A stretch of 64,000 nt of DNA from Neobacillus mesonae (GCF_023715155.1 NZ_JAMBNQ010000011.1:1-64000), one strand, 5' to 3'; positions 37,245 to 46,990 are shown, counted from the stretch's first letter. Notes: a model not told the origin generated them from the sequence alone. Numbers and translations: made by a program.

Positions 37245-38909
37245 ATGGCCTTTTCAAATTTATATCGTCATGAACAAGTAGAAAAATTAAAAAATGAAGA
37301 TTTTGATGTCTTAATTATAGGAGGGGGAATTACTGGAGCAGGGATTGCCCTTGATGGTCAAACAAGAGGAATGAAAATGGCGCTTATTGAAATGCAGGAT
37401 TTTGCCGCAGGAACATCAAGCAGGTCAACGAAATTAGTTCATGGAGGACTCCGATATTTGAAACAAATGGAGATAAAAATGGTAGCCGAAGTAGGAAAAG
37501 AAAGGTCAATTGTCTATGAAAACGGCCCACATGTCACTACACCAGAATGGATGCTTCTCCCCATTCATAAGGGAGGTACTTTCAGAACGTTTAGCACTTC
37601 TATAGGTTTATGGATGTATGACTTTTTAGCGGGAGTGAAAAAATCAGAACGCCGAACGATTCTATCACCGGAAGAAACAATAGCCAAAGAACCTCTTTTA
37701 AAAAAAGACGGCTTAAAGGGAAGCGGCTATTATGTAGAATATCGGACGGATGATGCCCGTTTAACAATTGAGGTTATGAAGGCAGCGGCAGAAAAAGGTG
37801 CAGCTGCCTGTAATTATATAAAAGCTGTTAAGCTAGTCTATGATGAGAACAAAGTCATCGGTGCTCTGGTTGAGGATCAGTTGACAGGTGAGACCTATGA
37901 GATCCACGGGGAAAAGATTGTGAATGCAGCAGGACCATGGGTTGATGACATCCGAGAAATGGACTGCTCTAAAAAAGGAAAGACACTAAAGCTGTCAAAA
38001 GGTGTTCATATTGTGATTGATGGGAAACGATTTCCATTAAAACAAGCGGTCTACTTTGATACACCGGACAGCAGGATGGTTTTTGCCATTCCTAGAGATG
38101 GAAAGACCTATATGGGTACAACTGATACATTTGTAAATGAGGCAATACCAGAGCCTAAAATAACGACAAGTGACAGAAGCTATCTAATTCAAGCGATAAA
38201 CTATATGTTTCCAGAAGTGAATATAAGCGGACTGGACATAGAATCAAGCTGGGCCGGGATTCGGCCGTTGATTTTAGAAGAAGGGAAAAAGCCCTCCGAA
38301 ATATCAAGGAAAGATGAAATTTGGGAGTCTCACTCTGGTCTCATAACCATAGCAGGCGGGAAATTAACTGGATATCGTAAAATGGCGGAAACGGTTGTTG
38401 ATCTGCTGGTTTCGAAATTTAAAATCGAGAGAGGAAGCTTTTTTTTACCCTGCCAAACCAAAAATCTCCCCATTTCTGGTGGAGACATAGTTGGTTCAAA
38501 GAATTTAACTGCATTTATAGAGTCCAAAATAGAAAAAGGAGTCGATTTAGGACTCACAAATTTGGAAGCAGGAAAATTAGCAAGAATTTATGGTTCAAAT
38601 ATTGATATCGTTTTTGACTTGTTAAAAGCAAATAAAGATGATGCCGTAAAATTTGATTTGCCTATTGTTATATTTGCAAAGCTTATTTATGCCATTGAGA
38701 AAGAGATGATTGCGACACCAATTGATTTTTTTGTCCGCAGGACAGGGGCTCTTTGGTTCGATATATCAATAGTAAAAAATTGTAAAAGTCAAGTGATCTC
38801 CTATATGGCTGACAAGTTTCTATGGTCTGATTCGGACATCAAAAAGTATACATTATCTATTGAGAAGGCCTTAAATGAAGCCGTTATTCCTGTTAACGGA
38901 AATGGATAA
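37245..38909 (+). CDS. glpD: Aerobic glycerol-3-phosphate dehydrogenase
   Basis: GlpD oxidises glycerol-3-phosphate to dihydroxyacetone phosphate at the membrane, passing electrons to quinone. The 554-residue protein has the FAD motif [10 protein letters not shown] (25-34), [23 protein letters not shown] and TTDTFV blocks, and a C-terminal helical cap. ATG at 37245 follows TAGGAGG; an upstream in-frame ATG at 37167 lies too far from any ribosome site and would add 26 atypical residues. Length matches B. subtilis GlpD. Confidence 0.95.
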   Translation: MAFSNLYRHEQVEKLKNEDFDVLIIGGGITGAGIALDGQTRGMKMALIEMQDFAAGTSSRSTKLVHGGLRYLKQMEIKMVAEVGKERSIVYENGPHVTTPEWMLLPIHKGGTFRTFSTSIGLWMYDFLAGVKKSERRTILSPEETIAKEPLLKKDGLKGSGYYVEYRTDDARLTIEVMKAAAEKGAAACNYIKAVKLVYDENKVIGALVEDQLTGETYEIHGEKIVNAAGPWVDDIREMDCSKKGKTLKLSKGVHIVIDGKRFPLKQAVYFDTPDSRMVFAIPRDGKTYMGTTDTFVNEAIPEPKITTSDRSYLIQAINYMFPEVNISGLDIESSWAGIRPLILEEGKKPSEISRKDEIWESHSGLITIAGGKLTGYRKMAETVVDLLVSKFKIERGSFFLPCQTKNLPISGGDIVGSKNLTAFIESKIEKGVDLGLTNLEAGKLARIYGSNIDIVFDLLKANKDDAVKFDLPIVIFAKLIYAIEKEMIATPIDFFVRRTGALWFDISIVKNCKSQVISYMADKFLWSDSDIKKYTLSIEKALNEAVIPVNGNG

Positions 38910-38943
38910 TTTTTTCGTTGGGCTTTAAGAAATGGAAACCTTT

Positions 38944-38973
38944 AAAAAGCTGTTGTATAGACAGCTTTTATTT
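38944..38973 (+). terminator. Terminator after glpD
   Basis: An AAAAGCTGT/ACAGCTTTT stem with a seven-base loop and TATTT. Confidence 0.7.
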
Positions 38974-39048
38974 AATAGAAATTTTAGATGCATGACATCT
39001 AATTGTTTTTTTAGAAAAATATTATTTTTTCGTTCAAGGTTTCACAAA

Positions 39049-39077
39049 TTGATATTTTTTAGTTGTATAGATAGGAT
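39049..39077 (+). promoter_or_regulatory. Candidate ptsH promoter
   Basis: TTGATA (39049-39054) and TAGGAT (39072-39077) with a 17-base spacer, 100 bases before ptsH. No ptsG precedes, so ptsHI needs its own promoter. Confidence 0.5.
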
Positions 39078-39177
39078 AAAAAATGCTATTCTATCCTTTG
39101 TGAGAATGAAAATATATTTTCAAAGGCAAAATATGAGGAAGAGATGCCTCCAAATTATTAAAAGGAGTTCGGTTTAG

Positions 39178-39444
39178 ATGGCAGAGAAACAGTTCACAGT
39201 TATTGCCGATACAGGAATTCATGCAAGACCGGCAACACTGTTAGTACAAACAGCCAGCAAATTTGATGCTGAAATAAATTTGGAGTATAAAGGAAAGAAA
39301 GTTAATTTAAAATCCATTATGGGTGTTATGTCATTGGGTATTGGTAAGGGAGCTGACTTTAAAATTTCTGCTGAGGGCAGTGATGCAGAGTCAGCATTAA
39401 ACAGTTTAGAAGAAACTATTAGAAAAGAGGGTCTGGCAGAATAA
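39178..39444 (+). CDS. ptsH: Phosphocarrier protein HPr
   Basis: HPr carries phosphate from enzyme I to sugar permeases and, when phosphorylated on Ser46, is the CcpA corepressor. The 88-residue protein has His15 in [10 protein letters not shown] and Ser46 in [13 protein letters not shown], both regulatory sites intact. AAAAGGAG precedes the ATG. Its stop overlaps the ptsI start by one base. Unlike B. subtilis there is no ptsG directly upstream. Confidence 0.97.
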   Translation: MAEKQFTVIADTGIHARPATLLVQTASKFDAEINLEYKGKKVNLKSIMGVMSLGIGKGADFKISAEGSDAESALNSLEETIRKEGLAE

Positions 39445-41156
39445 TGACTTTTTTAAACGGAATTGCAGCATCTAATGGGATTGCTATTGCTAAAGCTTAC
39501 CTGCTTGTAGAACCAGATTTATCATTCGACAAAAAAACAATTGAGGATACTTCTGCTGAAGTAGAGCGATATCAACAGGCTATTGAAAAGGCTAAGTCTG
39601 AGCTTGAGGCTATACGAGATCGTGCTAAAGTGGATTTGGGTCCGGATAAAGCAGCAATATTCGATGCACATCTTCTTGTCCTAAGTGATCCAGAATTAAA
39701 TAATCCAATAGAAGATAAGATTAAAACGGAAAATGTTAATGCAGAATCAGCACTAAAAGAAACTGCAGATATGTTTGTGACGATGTTTGAACAGATGGAT
39801 AATGAGTATATGAAAGAACGTGCCGCTGATATACGTGATGTGACGAAACGTGTACTTTCTCATTTACTTAATGTACAGCTGCCAAACCCAAGCATGATAG
39901 CCGAGGAAGTTATTATTGTGGCAGAAGATTTGACTCCATCTGATACTGCACAATTAAATAGAAAATTTGTTAAAGGATTTACAACAAATATTGGCGGCAG
40001 AACATCACACTCAGCCATTATGGCAAGATCCTTAGAGATTCCTGCAGTTGTTGGCACCAAAACAGCAGTTGAGGAGATAAATAATGGTGATTTAGTCATC
40101 GTTGATGGTTTAAAAGGGGAAGTACATATTAACCCGACACCTGAGCTTGTTGAACAATACCGAAAAATACATCAAGATTATGAAAATCAAAAAGCAGAAT
40201 GGGCTAAGCTTGTTAACGAAGCAACTGTCTCTAAGGACGGGCACCATGTCGAGTTAGCTGCAAATATAGGTACTCCAAATGATCTTAATGGAGTAAAAGC
40301 TAATGGCGGCGAAGGTGTAGGTCTTTACCGTACTGAGTTCTTATATATGGGAAGGGAGCAGCTTCCAACAGAAGACGAGCAATTTGACGCATATAAAGCA
40401 GTATTAGAAGGTATGGACGGAAAGTCAGTTGTAGTCCGAACACTGGATATCGGCGGTGATAAAGAGCTTCCATATTTAGACCTGCCTAAAGAAATGAACC
40501 CATTTTTAGGATTCCGTGCTATCCGCTTATGCTTGGAACAGCAGGATATTTTTAGAACTCAGCTTCGTGCATTACTCCGTGCCAGCACATTTGGAAATTT
40601 AAAAATCATGTTCCCGATGATTGCTACCCTTGATGAGTTCCGTTCTGCCAAAGCTATCCTTGAAGAAGAAAAGCAAAAGCTTTTATCTGAAGGACAAAAA
40701 GTTGCAGACAAAATTGAGCTGGGAATTATGGTGGAAATTCCTTCAACTGCTGTATTAGCAGACCAATTTGCTAAAGAAGTTGATTTCTTTAGTATCGGCA
40801 CTAATGATTTAATTCAATACACAATGGCTGCTGACCGTATGAACCAAAGGGTTTCTTATCTTTATCAGCCATACAGCCCGTCCATTTTACGGCTTGTAAA
40901 AATGGTCATTGATGCTGCTCATGCTGAAGGTAAGTGGGCTGGAATGTGCGGTGAAATGGCTGGAGATGAAACAGCTGTACCAGTTCTTCTAGGGCTGGGT
41001 CTTGACGAATTTTCAATGAGTGCAACGTCTATTTTGAAAGCTCGTTCCTTAATTAAAAACCTGAATAAATCCGACATGGAGAACCTGGCTGCTGAAGTAA
41101 TAAATATGCAGACAACCTCTCAAGTAGTGGATGCTGTGAATAAAGCAATTCAATAA
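39444..41156 (+). CDS. ptsI: PTS enzyme I
   Basis: Enzyme I starts the phosphotransferase system by transferring phosphate from phosphoenolpyruvate to HPr. The 570-residue protein has the active histidine His189 in [19 protein letters not shown], the PEP-binding [16 protein letters not shown] block, and the C-terminal [22 protein letters not shown] region with [14 protein letters not shown] coupling links it to ptsH and a strong terminator closes the operon. Confidence 0.97.
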   Translation: MTFLNGIAASNGIAIAKAYLLVEPDLSFDKKTIEDTSAEVERYQQAIEKAKSELEAIRDRAKVDLGPDKAAIFDAHLLVLSDPELNNPIEDKIKTENVNAESALKETADMFVTMFEQMDNEYMKERAADIRDVTKRVLSHLLNVQLPNPSMIAEEVIIVAEDLTPSDTAQLNRKFVKGFTTNIGGRTSHSAIMARSLEIPAVVGTKTAVEEINNGDLVIVDGLKGEVHINPTPELVEQYRKIHQDYENQKAEWAKLVNEATVSKDGHHVELAANIGTPNDLNGVKANGGEGVGLYRTEFLYMGREQLPTEDEQFDAYKAVLEGMDGKSVVVRTLDIGGDKELPYLDLPKEMNPFLGFRAIRLCLEQQDIFRTQLRALLRASTFGNLKIMFPMIATLDEFRSAKAILEEEKQKLLSEGQKVADKIELGIMVEIPSTAVLADQFAKEVDFFSIGTNDLIQYTMAADRMNQRVSYLYQPYSPSILRLVKMVIDAAHAEGKWAGMCGEMAGDETAVPVLLGLGLDEFSMSATSILKARSLIKNLNKSDMENLAAEVINMQTTSQVVDAVNKAIQ

Positions 41157-41170
41157 AGTTTAGAAGTATT

Positions 41171-41200
41171 AGACCGGCTGTGTACATAGCCGGTCTTTTT
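41171..41200 (+). terminator. Terminator of ptsHI
   Basis: AGACCGGCTG/TAGCCGGTCT stem, six-base loop, five T. Confidence 0.92.
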
Positions 41201-41283
41201 GGGTTTTAAGACTTCTTTCAGAGTATTTCTTCTATTAATCCTGTATAATCTAAAGTACAAATAATCAGAGGGGGTTGAAGATA

Positions 41284-42069
41284 GTGGATCTAGAATTAAA
41301 AGGGAAAACGGCAGTCATATTGGCGTCAAGCCAGGGTTTGGGTTTTGCAATTGCAGAGCGGCTGATAAGAGAAGGAACTAACGTGGTCATTTCTGGCCGG
41401 AATGAGGAAAAGTTAAAATCAAAATGCAGTGAGCTTGAAACAATCGGGGCCGGGAAACCAACTTATCAAAAGGCTGATATTACGAATACGGAAGACATTA
41501 AACAGCTAATATCACATGCTGTTGAAACTTTTGGCTCAATAGATATACTCGTAAATAATGCTGGAGGTCCTCCTGCAGGGTCGTTTGAAGAATTGACAGA
41601 TGAACAGTGGCAGGACTCTTTTGAATTAAATTTGCTTTCTTACGTAAGGACAATTCGAGAAGCTTTACCATACTTAAAAAAGAAAGGCGGGAAGATTCTA
41701 AACATTGCATCCTCATCAATTAAAGAACCGATTCCTGGATTAATTCTATCAAATACTTTCCGAACAGGAATTATAGGTTTGTCGAAAACGCTTGCTTCTG
41801 AATTGGCGCCATATAACATTCTAATTAACACAATTGCCCCCGGAAGAATTGCTACTGACAGGGTAAAACATTTAAATCAAGTAAATGCGGACAAGCTGGG
41901 GATTGACATCAATAAAGTGGAAGAACAATCGAAAGCACAAATTCCATTAAAGCGTTATGGAACTCCGGAAGAGTTTGCGAATGTTGCAGCATTCCTTTTA
42001 TCTGATGCAAATTCATATGTAACAGGCAGTGCACTACTGGTGGATGGCGGTTTGGTAAAGGCAGTATAA
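41284..42069 (+). CDS. SDR-family protein with atypical active site
   Basis: A 261-residue short-chain dehydrogenase fold: an N-terminal nucleotide site ASSQGLG (in place of TGxxxGxG), LVNNAGGPP, IASSSIKEP with the serine position, and C-terminal GSALLVDGG. Where classical enzymes have Y-x3-K, this protein reads S-N-T-F-R, so the catalytic tyrosine and lysine are absent. It belongs to a 3-oxoacyl-reductase-like subgroup with unproven chemistry. GTG at 41284 is chosen because GAGGGGG lies nine bases upstream; a TTG at 41275 abuts it. Confidence 0.8.
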   Translation: MDLELKGKTAVILASSQGLGFAIAERLIREGTNVVISGRNEEKLKSKCSELETIGAGKPTYQKADITNTEDIKQLISHAVETFGSIDILVNNAGGPPAGSFEELTDEQWQDSFELNLLSYVRTIREALPYLKKKGGKILNIASSSIKEPIPGLILSNTFRTGIIGLSKTLASELAPYNILINTIAPGRIATDRVKHLNQVNADKLGIDINKVEEQSKAQIPLKRYGTPEEFANVAAFLLSDANSYVTGSALLVDGGLVKAV

Positions 42070-42157
42070 CATCATTAGAAGGCTGGCGCGAAAGACTCGT
42101 TTACGTTTATTACCAGATCTTTTTGGCTATGGTAGAAATATAAAGGAGTGTTTTACA

Positions 42158-42631
42158 ATGCGTGAAAATAAACATGTGGTTTTTGTACTGCTATTTGTAA
42201 TGACAAGCTCTTTCATATTAAATGGATGCAGCCAGTTCTTGTCTAATGAATCCATTGTCAATCAGTATGCAGATGCTCTTTTGACAAAGAATAATGAAAT
42301 TCAATTCCGCTTCCGAATAAACAATGAAATTATTGATGATCACCAATTATATAAAGTAAAAGTAATGATTCATGATGATAAATTAGCTGCAGCAATTGGC
42401 AAACGGGAGATTATTTATGGTGAAGATCAGGTGCTAAATGGAGAATATATAGATGTAAAGGGGAAAAGTGAGCAATACATTTATATGAATCCAATCCCAT
42501 TAAAAGAAGATTTGCATATATACGACCTCCAAAAAAAGATTGAACAAGATAATGCAGTATCCATAGAAATATTTAATAATAAAGAGGTCTTTGGACGAGT
42601 TTATTTAACAAATTTTTCTTCGGAACTTTAA
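42158..42631 (+). CDS. Lipoprotein of unknown function
   Basis: A 157-residue exported lipoprotein: basic start, hydrophobic helix, lipobox LNGC (Cys24), then a soluble domain of alternating strands with no recognised motif. AAAGGAGTG precedes the ATG. It lies 31 bases before ykwC on the same strand, so they may be co-transcribed. Confidence 0.75.
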   Translation: MRENKHVVFVLLFVMTSSFILNGCSQFLSNESIVNQYADALLTKNNEIQFRFRINNEIIDDHQLYKVKVMIHDDKLAAAIGKREIIYGEDQVLNGEYIDVKGKSEQYIYMNPIPLKEDLHIYDLQKKIEQDNAVSIEIFNNKEVFGRVYLTNFSSEL

Positions 42632-42662
42632 AGAAGGCAAAAAATGAGAGGAGAGAAGAAAG

Positions 42663-43541
42663 ATGACAAATGAAAATCATGTTATCTTAGGCTTTATTGG
42701 AACAGGTGTAATGGGGAAAAGTATGGCGGCTCATCTATTAGCAGCAGGCCATCCATTGATGGTCTACTCAAGGACGAAAGATAAGACAAAGGATTTAGTA
42801 GAAAAAGGAGCGATTTGGGCTGAGACCCCAAAGGAAATAGCGGAAAAAGCAACAGTTATTTTTACTATGGTTGGATACCCAGCTGATGTAGAAGAAGTAT
42901 ACTTAGGGGAAGACGGGCTAGTTCCTAATGGTACGGAAGGCAGCTATTTAATTGATATGACTACCTCAGCACCATCACTTGCAGTAAAAATTTATAATGA
43001 AGCAAAAAAAAGGGGGATTCATGCTATTGATGCACCAGTTTCAGGCGGCGATGTCGGTGCTAAGGAAGCAAAGCTTTCCATTATGGCCGGCGGTGATTCT
43101 GATGCATTTGAAACCATTCGTCCTTATTTAGACCTGTTAGGGACAAATATTGTTTATCAGGGTAAAGCAGGTTCCGGCCAGCATACCAAAATGTGTAATC
43201 AAATTGCAATTGCTTCTAATATGATTGGAGTTTGTGAAGCCATCATTTATGCAGAAAAGGCTGGATTAAATCCTGATACCGTTATAAAAAGTATTTCAAC
43301 CGGTGCAGCTGGCAGCTGGTCATTGAGCAATCTTGCTCCAAGAATGCTCAATGGGAATTTCGAACCAGGTTTTTACATAAAACATTTTATTAAAGATATG
43401 AAAATTGCCATTGATGAAGCAGAGCAAATGAATATGGAAGTACCCGGACTCACTTTGGCCAAGTCTTTGTATGATCAATTGGCTAAAAATGGGGAAGAAA
43501 ACAGCGGTACGCAAGCATTATATAAATATTGGAAAAATTAA
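42663..43541 (+). CDS. ykwC: NAD(P)-dependent beta-hydroxyacid dehydrogenase YkwC
   Basis: A 292-residue member of the 3-hydroxyisobutyrate/tartronate-semialdehyde dehydrogenase family. The Rossmann motif GTGVMG is at 13-18, the substrate block DAPVSGGDVGAKEAKL follows the first domain, and the catalytic lysine is in GQHTKMCNQIAIA, with an all-helical C-terminal domain. It matches B. subtilis YkwC, whose substrate is unsettled. GAGGAGAG lies before the ATG. Confidence 0.88.
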   Translation: MTNENHVILGFIGTGVMGKSMAAHLLAAGHPLMVYSRTKDKTKDLVEKGAIWAETPKEIAEKATVIFTMVGYPADVEEVYLGEDGLVPNGTEGSYLIDMTTSAPSLAVKIYNEAKKRGIHAIDAPVSGGDVGAKEAKLSIMAGGDSDAFETIRPYLDLLGTNIVYQGKAGSGQHTKMCNQIAIASNMIGVCEAIIYAEKAGLNPDTVIKSISTGAAGSWSLSNLAPRMLNGNFEPGFYIKHFIKDMKIAIDEAEQMNMEVPGLTLAKSLYDQLAKNGEENSGTQALYKYWKN

Positions 43542-43572
43542 TCCCCATTTCTGGCAGGCATAAATCCAGAGT

Positions 43573-43731
43573 ATCCATCTAACACTAGTAATAGATTTTC
43601 GAACCCGCCTTAACAGGCAGTAAGACATCCCGTCTAAGTGTTATAAGTGAACAAAGATGCTGGGTTGGGAGTCAACTGTCCGTAAACCGGGACTAACCAT
43701 CAACGGGAAGGAGAAAACCCCACTGATGGAT
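43573..43731 (+). other. Candidate structured RNA or dispersed element, copy 1
   Basis: In the gap between ykwC and the next small gene, ATCCATC (43573-43579) pairs with GATGGAT (43725-43731) and encloses further helices: TAACACT (43580-43586) with AGTGTTA (43637-43643), GGTT/AGTC with GACT/AACC around 43664-43698, and a GGG-CCC hairpin near 43705-43721. The core ACTGTCCGTAAACC ... CATCAA recurs at 46860-46985. Not matched to a known riboswitch by reading; the class is unidentified. Confidence 0.4.
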
Positions 43732-43757
43732 GTTTTACTATATAGGAGGAATGGATG

Positions 43758-43937
43758 ATGGCCAAAAGAACAAAGAAAAACGATGCAAAGCAAAAAAATA
43801 AAAAAGGCTTTGACTCCGCAGTTTTAAATGAGGAATTTGCCCATGAAATGGGTGCTGCTGATACAAACAAGATTCACAAAGATAAAGCCAAAAAAGTAAA
43901 AGCGGCAAAAAATAATGGAAAATATACTGGACAATAA
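43758..43937 (+). CDS. Small lysine-rich protein
   Basis: A 59-residue, very basic protein (MAKRTKKNDAKQKNKKG start, KAKKVKAAKNNGKYTGQ end) with a central LNEEFAHEMGAAD. The EFA-E pattern loosely recalls gamma-type SASPs, but a match is not claimed. AGGAGG lies eight bases before this ATG; an adjacent ATG at 43755 is an alternative. It follows the candidate structured element by 26 bases, and ends at a terminator. Confidence 0.65.
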   Translation: MAKRTKKNDAKQKNKKGFDSAVLNEEFAHEMGAADTNKIHKDKAKKVKAAKNNGKYTGQ

Positions 43938-43946
43938 GCATAAGTT

Positions 43947-43975
43947 GACCCTCCTTAAGTTTTAGGAGGGTCTTA
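43947..43975. terminator. Terminator between convergent genes
   Basis: GACCCTCCT/AGGAGGGTC stem with an eight-base loop and a short T run. Confidence 0.75.
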
Positions 43976-43988
43976 TTAATATATTATT

Positions 43989-45143
43989 TTATTTCCATGT
44001 TTCAAGATATTGTTCCATCCGGTCAAGTCCTAACATCAAAGTTTCTCTTGAACAGGCAAATGATAAGCGGAAATAACCTTCCCCATATTCCGAAAAAGCA
44101 CTTCCCGGCACCACAGCGACTTTTGTTTTTCTAACAAGATCTAAAGCAAAATCAAAACTGTTTAAAGTAATTCTATCAGGGATTTTAACAAAGAAATAAA
44201 AAGCACCTTCCGGTTTAACAGTTTCAAGCCCCATGGATTGTAACCGCTGGTAAACGAAATCTCTCCTTGATTCATATTCTTCCCGCATTAGTTTGGCATC
44301 ATCAAAACCAGCTGTCAGCGCTTCAAGAGCAGCTTTTTGTGCGATTGAATTGGCGCATGATACATTGTATTGGTGTACCTTTAGAATATGTTTTGCTATA
44401 TTTTCAGGGGCATATAAGAATCCAATACGCCAGCCTGTCATTGAATGGGATTTGGAAAGCCCGTTTATCACAATTGTTTTTTCTTTAACAAAATGTCCAA
44501 TTGATTTATGTGGGCGGTCATATGTAAGTTCACTATAAATTTCATCTGCCAGGATAAAGATATCTTTTTCTTTTAAAAAGGCAGCAATTTCTTTTAATTC
44601 CTCTTCTGTAAGACTTACTCCTGTAGGGTTTGATGGATACGGGAGGACAATACAACGGGTTTTATCCGAGATATATGGCTTTATCATTTCTAAAGTGAAG
44701 CGGAACTGATTTTGCCGGGTATCCACATGTATTGGAACTGCTCCCATCATACGGATAATTGGTTCATAACCGGGATATATCGGCCCAGGTAATATAACCT
44801 CAGTTCCTTTTGCTAAAATCGTCCTGAAGGCTATATCGATGGCTTCACTTGCTCCTATTGTAACAATAACCTCTGTTTCGGGATGATAGTGTAAGTCATA
44901 TTTTTCGGCGGCAAAATGGCTGGCAGCACGCCTTAATTCCATTGTACCGGCATTATGAGTGTATGTGGTAATGTCAGCCTCAATTGCTTGAATACCGGCT
45001 TTTTTGATATGTTCTGGTGTATGAAAATCCGGCTGGCCAATGGTAAAAGAAATAAGATCATCCATATGTGCTACCATGTTTGAAAATTTCCTAATACCTG
45101 AGATTTCAATGTCTTTAACTTGTTGATTAATTAAATGTTCCAA
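43989..45143 (-). CDS. patA: Aminotransferase PatA
   Basis: A class I PLP aminotransferase of 384 residues. In B. subtilis PatA acts with DapH and DapL (encoded 8 kb away here) as the candidate N-acetyl-LL-diaminopimelate aminotransferase of the acetyl branch of lysine synthesis. The PLP lysine is Lys231 in INGLSKSHSMTGWRIGF; GPIYPGYEP, PYPSNPTG and FRLSFACSRE blocks are in place. TTG start follows GGAAGGA by nine bases. Confidence 0.92.
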   Translation of the reverse strand: MEHLINQQVKDIEISGIRKFSNMVAHMDDLISFTIGQPDFHTPEHIKKAGIQAIEADITTYTHNAGTMELRRAASHFAAEKYDLHYHPETEVIVTIGASEAIDIAFRTILAKGTEVILPGPIYPGYEPIIRMMGAVPIHVDTRQNQFRFTLEMIKPYISDKTRCIVLPYPSNPTGVSLTEEELKEIAAFLKEKDIFILADEIYSELTYDRPHKSIGHFVKEKTIVINGLSKSHSMTGWRIGFLYAPENIAKHILKVHQYNVSCANSIAQKAALEALTAGFDDAKLMREEYESRRDFVYQRLQSMGLETVKPEGAFYFFVKIPDRITLNSFDFALDLVRKTKVAVVPGSAFSEYGEGYFRLSFACSRETLMLGLDRMEQYLETWK

Positions 45144-45167
45144 TCTTGTTCATCCTTCCATTTTTAA

Positions 45168-45191
45168 AGCCAGGAGAATTTTCCTGGCTTC
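45168..45191 (-). terminator. Hairpin after ykyB
   Basis: AAGCCAGGA/TCCTGGCTT with a six-base loop; on the minus strand TTTAAAAAT follows, a weak terminator just ahead of patA's ribosome site. Confidence 0.5.
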
Positions 45192-45207
45192 ACCCATCGG
45201 CTTTAAT

Positions 45208-45681
45208 TTAATATCTTTCCCCAAGTTTCTTAAATACTGGTTTTTGATAGGGGCGTTGATTTTTTCGATATCTTGGTGGATTCTCATGTTCCAAAATTCC
45301 GGTGTATGATTGTAAAATGGCTTTGGCGGAATTAAGGGACATTGATGCTTTTGGATTTCTTACACGACCATCAAGCTTTCCCAAATGGGGAAGGTTAACA
45401 AAGTCTGATTTCGTTGGAGGTATGTGAAAAAAATATCTGCCGCATTCCACCAGACAATCGGATTGCTGCTGGCTGTTGCGCGGATGTTCTGAAAAATGGA
45501 GTCCTATCTTTTTCGCTTTTCCTTCTTCAATTAGTTTCTTTAATGATTCTTGTTTTAATTTATACAAAAATTTGGGATTAATCGCAGTTTTGGCATGGCG
45601 ATTAACAATAAAGACTGCTTGTGAGAGGTTTTCGATGGTTAGATTTTCGTTTCTTTGAGGGCGTTTCTGATCGGGATTCAA
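45208..45681 (-). CDS. ykyB: YkyB family protein
   Basis: A 157-residue basic, soluble protein of unknown function, conserved in Bacillus next to patA. The blocks AVFIVNRHAKTA, YKLKQESLKKLI, GKAKKIGLHFSEHP and CGRYFFHIPPTKSDF mark the family. TTG start with AAAGGAG eight bases upstream. It precedes patA on the same strand with a weak hairpin between. Confidence 0.85.
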   Translation of the reverse strand: MNPDQKRPQRNENLTIENLSQAVFIVNRHAKTAINPKFLYKLKQESLKKLIEEGKAKKIGLHFSEHPRNSQQQSDCLVECGRYFFHIPPTKSDFVNLPHLGKLDGRVRNPKASMSLNSAKAILQSYTGILEHENPPRYRKNQRPYQKPVFKKLGERY

Positions 45682-45791
45682 AACATTTTCTCCTTTCTAT
45701 TATTTCAACCAACTATATTATACTTTTTTTAATGAGAATAGAAAAGGGTTAGTAAAATAATTATTAAAAATAAAAGAGAAAGTATATCCTT

Positions 45792-46667
45792 TTATGCTTT
45801 CTCTGATTTTAATGTAAAAATGGTCAGCTCTGGTTTGGATAGAAAACGAAAGGGAAGTCTGGTGGTTCCAATCCCCCTGTTGACATACAGGGTTAACTTT
45901 TGTTCAGTACCAAGTGTATATAATCCCTCCGGATATTTTTGTGCAAAAGGAGGCTTGATCAGTGCTCCTATGAAGGGCAGCTTTACCTGTCCCCCATGGC
46001 TGTGTCCGCTTAATTGCCAATCAATGGGATATTCTAAAGCATTATCAGCAAGGTCTGGTGCATGGGATAATAGTATGGTGAAATGGTGGTTTGGCACATT
46101 TTGTAATGCGGCAAGTAAGTCTGGCTGACCGAGCATCGCATCATCGATTCCGAGCAGATAAATACGGCTTCCATCCATAAGTCTGATGGGCGAGGATTGA
46201 TTTAATAGGACTTCAAATTTTGCTTCCTCCATAATATTTCGATAAAGATCGGATCCATAGCCGCCATGATCATGGTTTCCGAAAATGCAAAATTTCCCAA
46301 GAGGGGCATGCAGGTTTTCTAAAATCGGAAGGAGTTGATTTATTTCTTTAAACTTATTAGGTTCGTCCATTAAATCTCCAGTAAAAAGAATGATATCCGG
46401 CTTTATCTGATTTATTCGATTAGCGAGCTTTTTAAATTGACTTAGAGTATATTGGAAACCAATGTGAGTATCACTGAATTGAATCATTTTTATTCCATCA
46501 AAGCTTTTGGGGATTAGCGAATGTTCAATCTTAATTTGCTCAATACCCAACATGGAAGGTTCAATTTTATTAGCGTAATAATAGCCTCCTGAGCTCAAGC
46601 CAAGTAAGGTAAGAAGCGAACCCGCTGTTCGTTTTAAAAAAGTTCTCCTCGTCGTTTTATTGGGCAT
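45792..46667 (-). CDS. ykuE: Tat-exported metallophosphoesterase YkuE
   Basis: A 291-residue calcineurin-type phosphoesterase exported by the Tat pathway. The N-terminus carries the twin-arginine motif RRTFLK followed by a hydrophobic stretch. Metal motifs are SDTHIG, GDLMD, GNHDHGG, and GHSHGG near the end. B. subtilis YkuE is a known TatAyCy substrate located in the cell wall. ATG at 46667 fits the Tat signal; a TTG at 46748 has no ribosome site and would put 27 extra residues ahead of it. Confidence 0.9.
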   Translation of the reverse strand: MPNKTTRRTFLKRTAGSLLTLLGLSSGGYYYANKIEPSMLGIEQIKIEHSLIPKSFDGIKMIQFSDTHIGFQYTLSQFKKLANRINQIKPDIILFTGDLMDEPNKFKEINQLLPILENLHAPLGKFCIFGNHDHGGYGSDLYRNIMEEAKFEVLLNQSSPIRLMDGSRIYLLGIDDAMLGQPDLLAALQNVPNHHFTILLSHAPDLADNALEYPIDWQLSGHSHGGQVKLPFIGALIKPPFAQKYPEGLYTLGTEQKLTLYVNRGIGTTRLPFRFLSKPELTIFTLKSEKA

Positions 46668-46789
46668 TTTTTCAACCAACCTATACAAGTTTTTCGGGTC
46701 ATAGTGAATAAGTGTATTGTCTTTAAAAATAGAAAATATTGCAAGCAAAAAGGCTCTTTTTGTTTATGTATATGCAGACAAGCAATCAA

Positions 46790-46853
46790 AAAAACCCCTT
46801 TAAGCAGGAATTTTATATCCTGCTCAAAGGGGGTGTTTTTTAAATATCCCTCT
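46790..46853. terminator. Large bidirectional terminator
   Basis: AAACCCCTTT and AGCAGGA pair with TCCTGCT and AAAGGGGGT around a short A/T loop, flanked by A and T runs. On the minus strand it lies between the C39 gene with its trailing element and ykuE. Confidence 0.85.
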
Positions 46854-46859
46854 TTGAGA

Positions 46860-46985
46860 CAAAAGCGTAAACAGAAAGTATAGAGGGTAACTGCCGTATG
46901 CCCCGATTAGCATCAAAGGTTTAGCGGCGTTAATCGGGAATAGCTGACAATTAGTGGGGATGGAAGTTTCCCCGGTGATTGAAAT
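46860..46985. other. Candidate structured RNA or dispersed element, copy 2
   Basis: Between the C39 gene's stop and the terminator. A CCCCGATTA/TAATCGGG hairpin (46901-46938), a GGGG-ATGGAAGTTT-CCCC hairpin (46956-46973), and CCCTCT/AGAGGG flanking pairing are visible. In plus orientation ACTGCCGTA, CATCAA and GGGGATGGA...CCCCGGTGATTGA match the core of copy 1. Copy 2 lies antisense to its neighbouring genes, copy 1 in sense. Confidence 0.4.
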
Positions 46986-46990
46986 TTCAA

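Noticed and set aside
38932-39177. 81-codon open frame between glpD and ptsH
   Set aside because: It runs through the glpD terminator and the likely ptsH promoter, and has an unnatural Phe/Arg/Cys-rich composition.
43573-43731. 6S RNA, ydaO-type or cobalamin riboswitch identity for the structured segment
   Set aside because: Isolated similarities were seen, such as CGAACCCG, but the ordered core motifs of these classes are not present.
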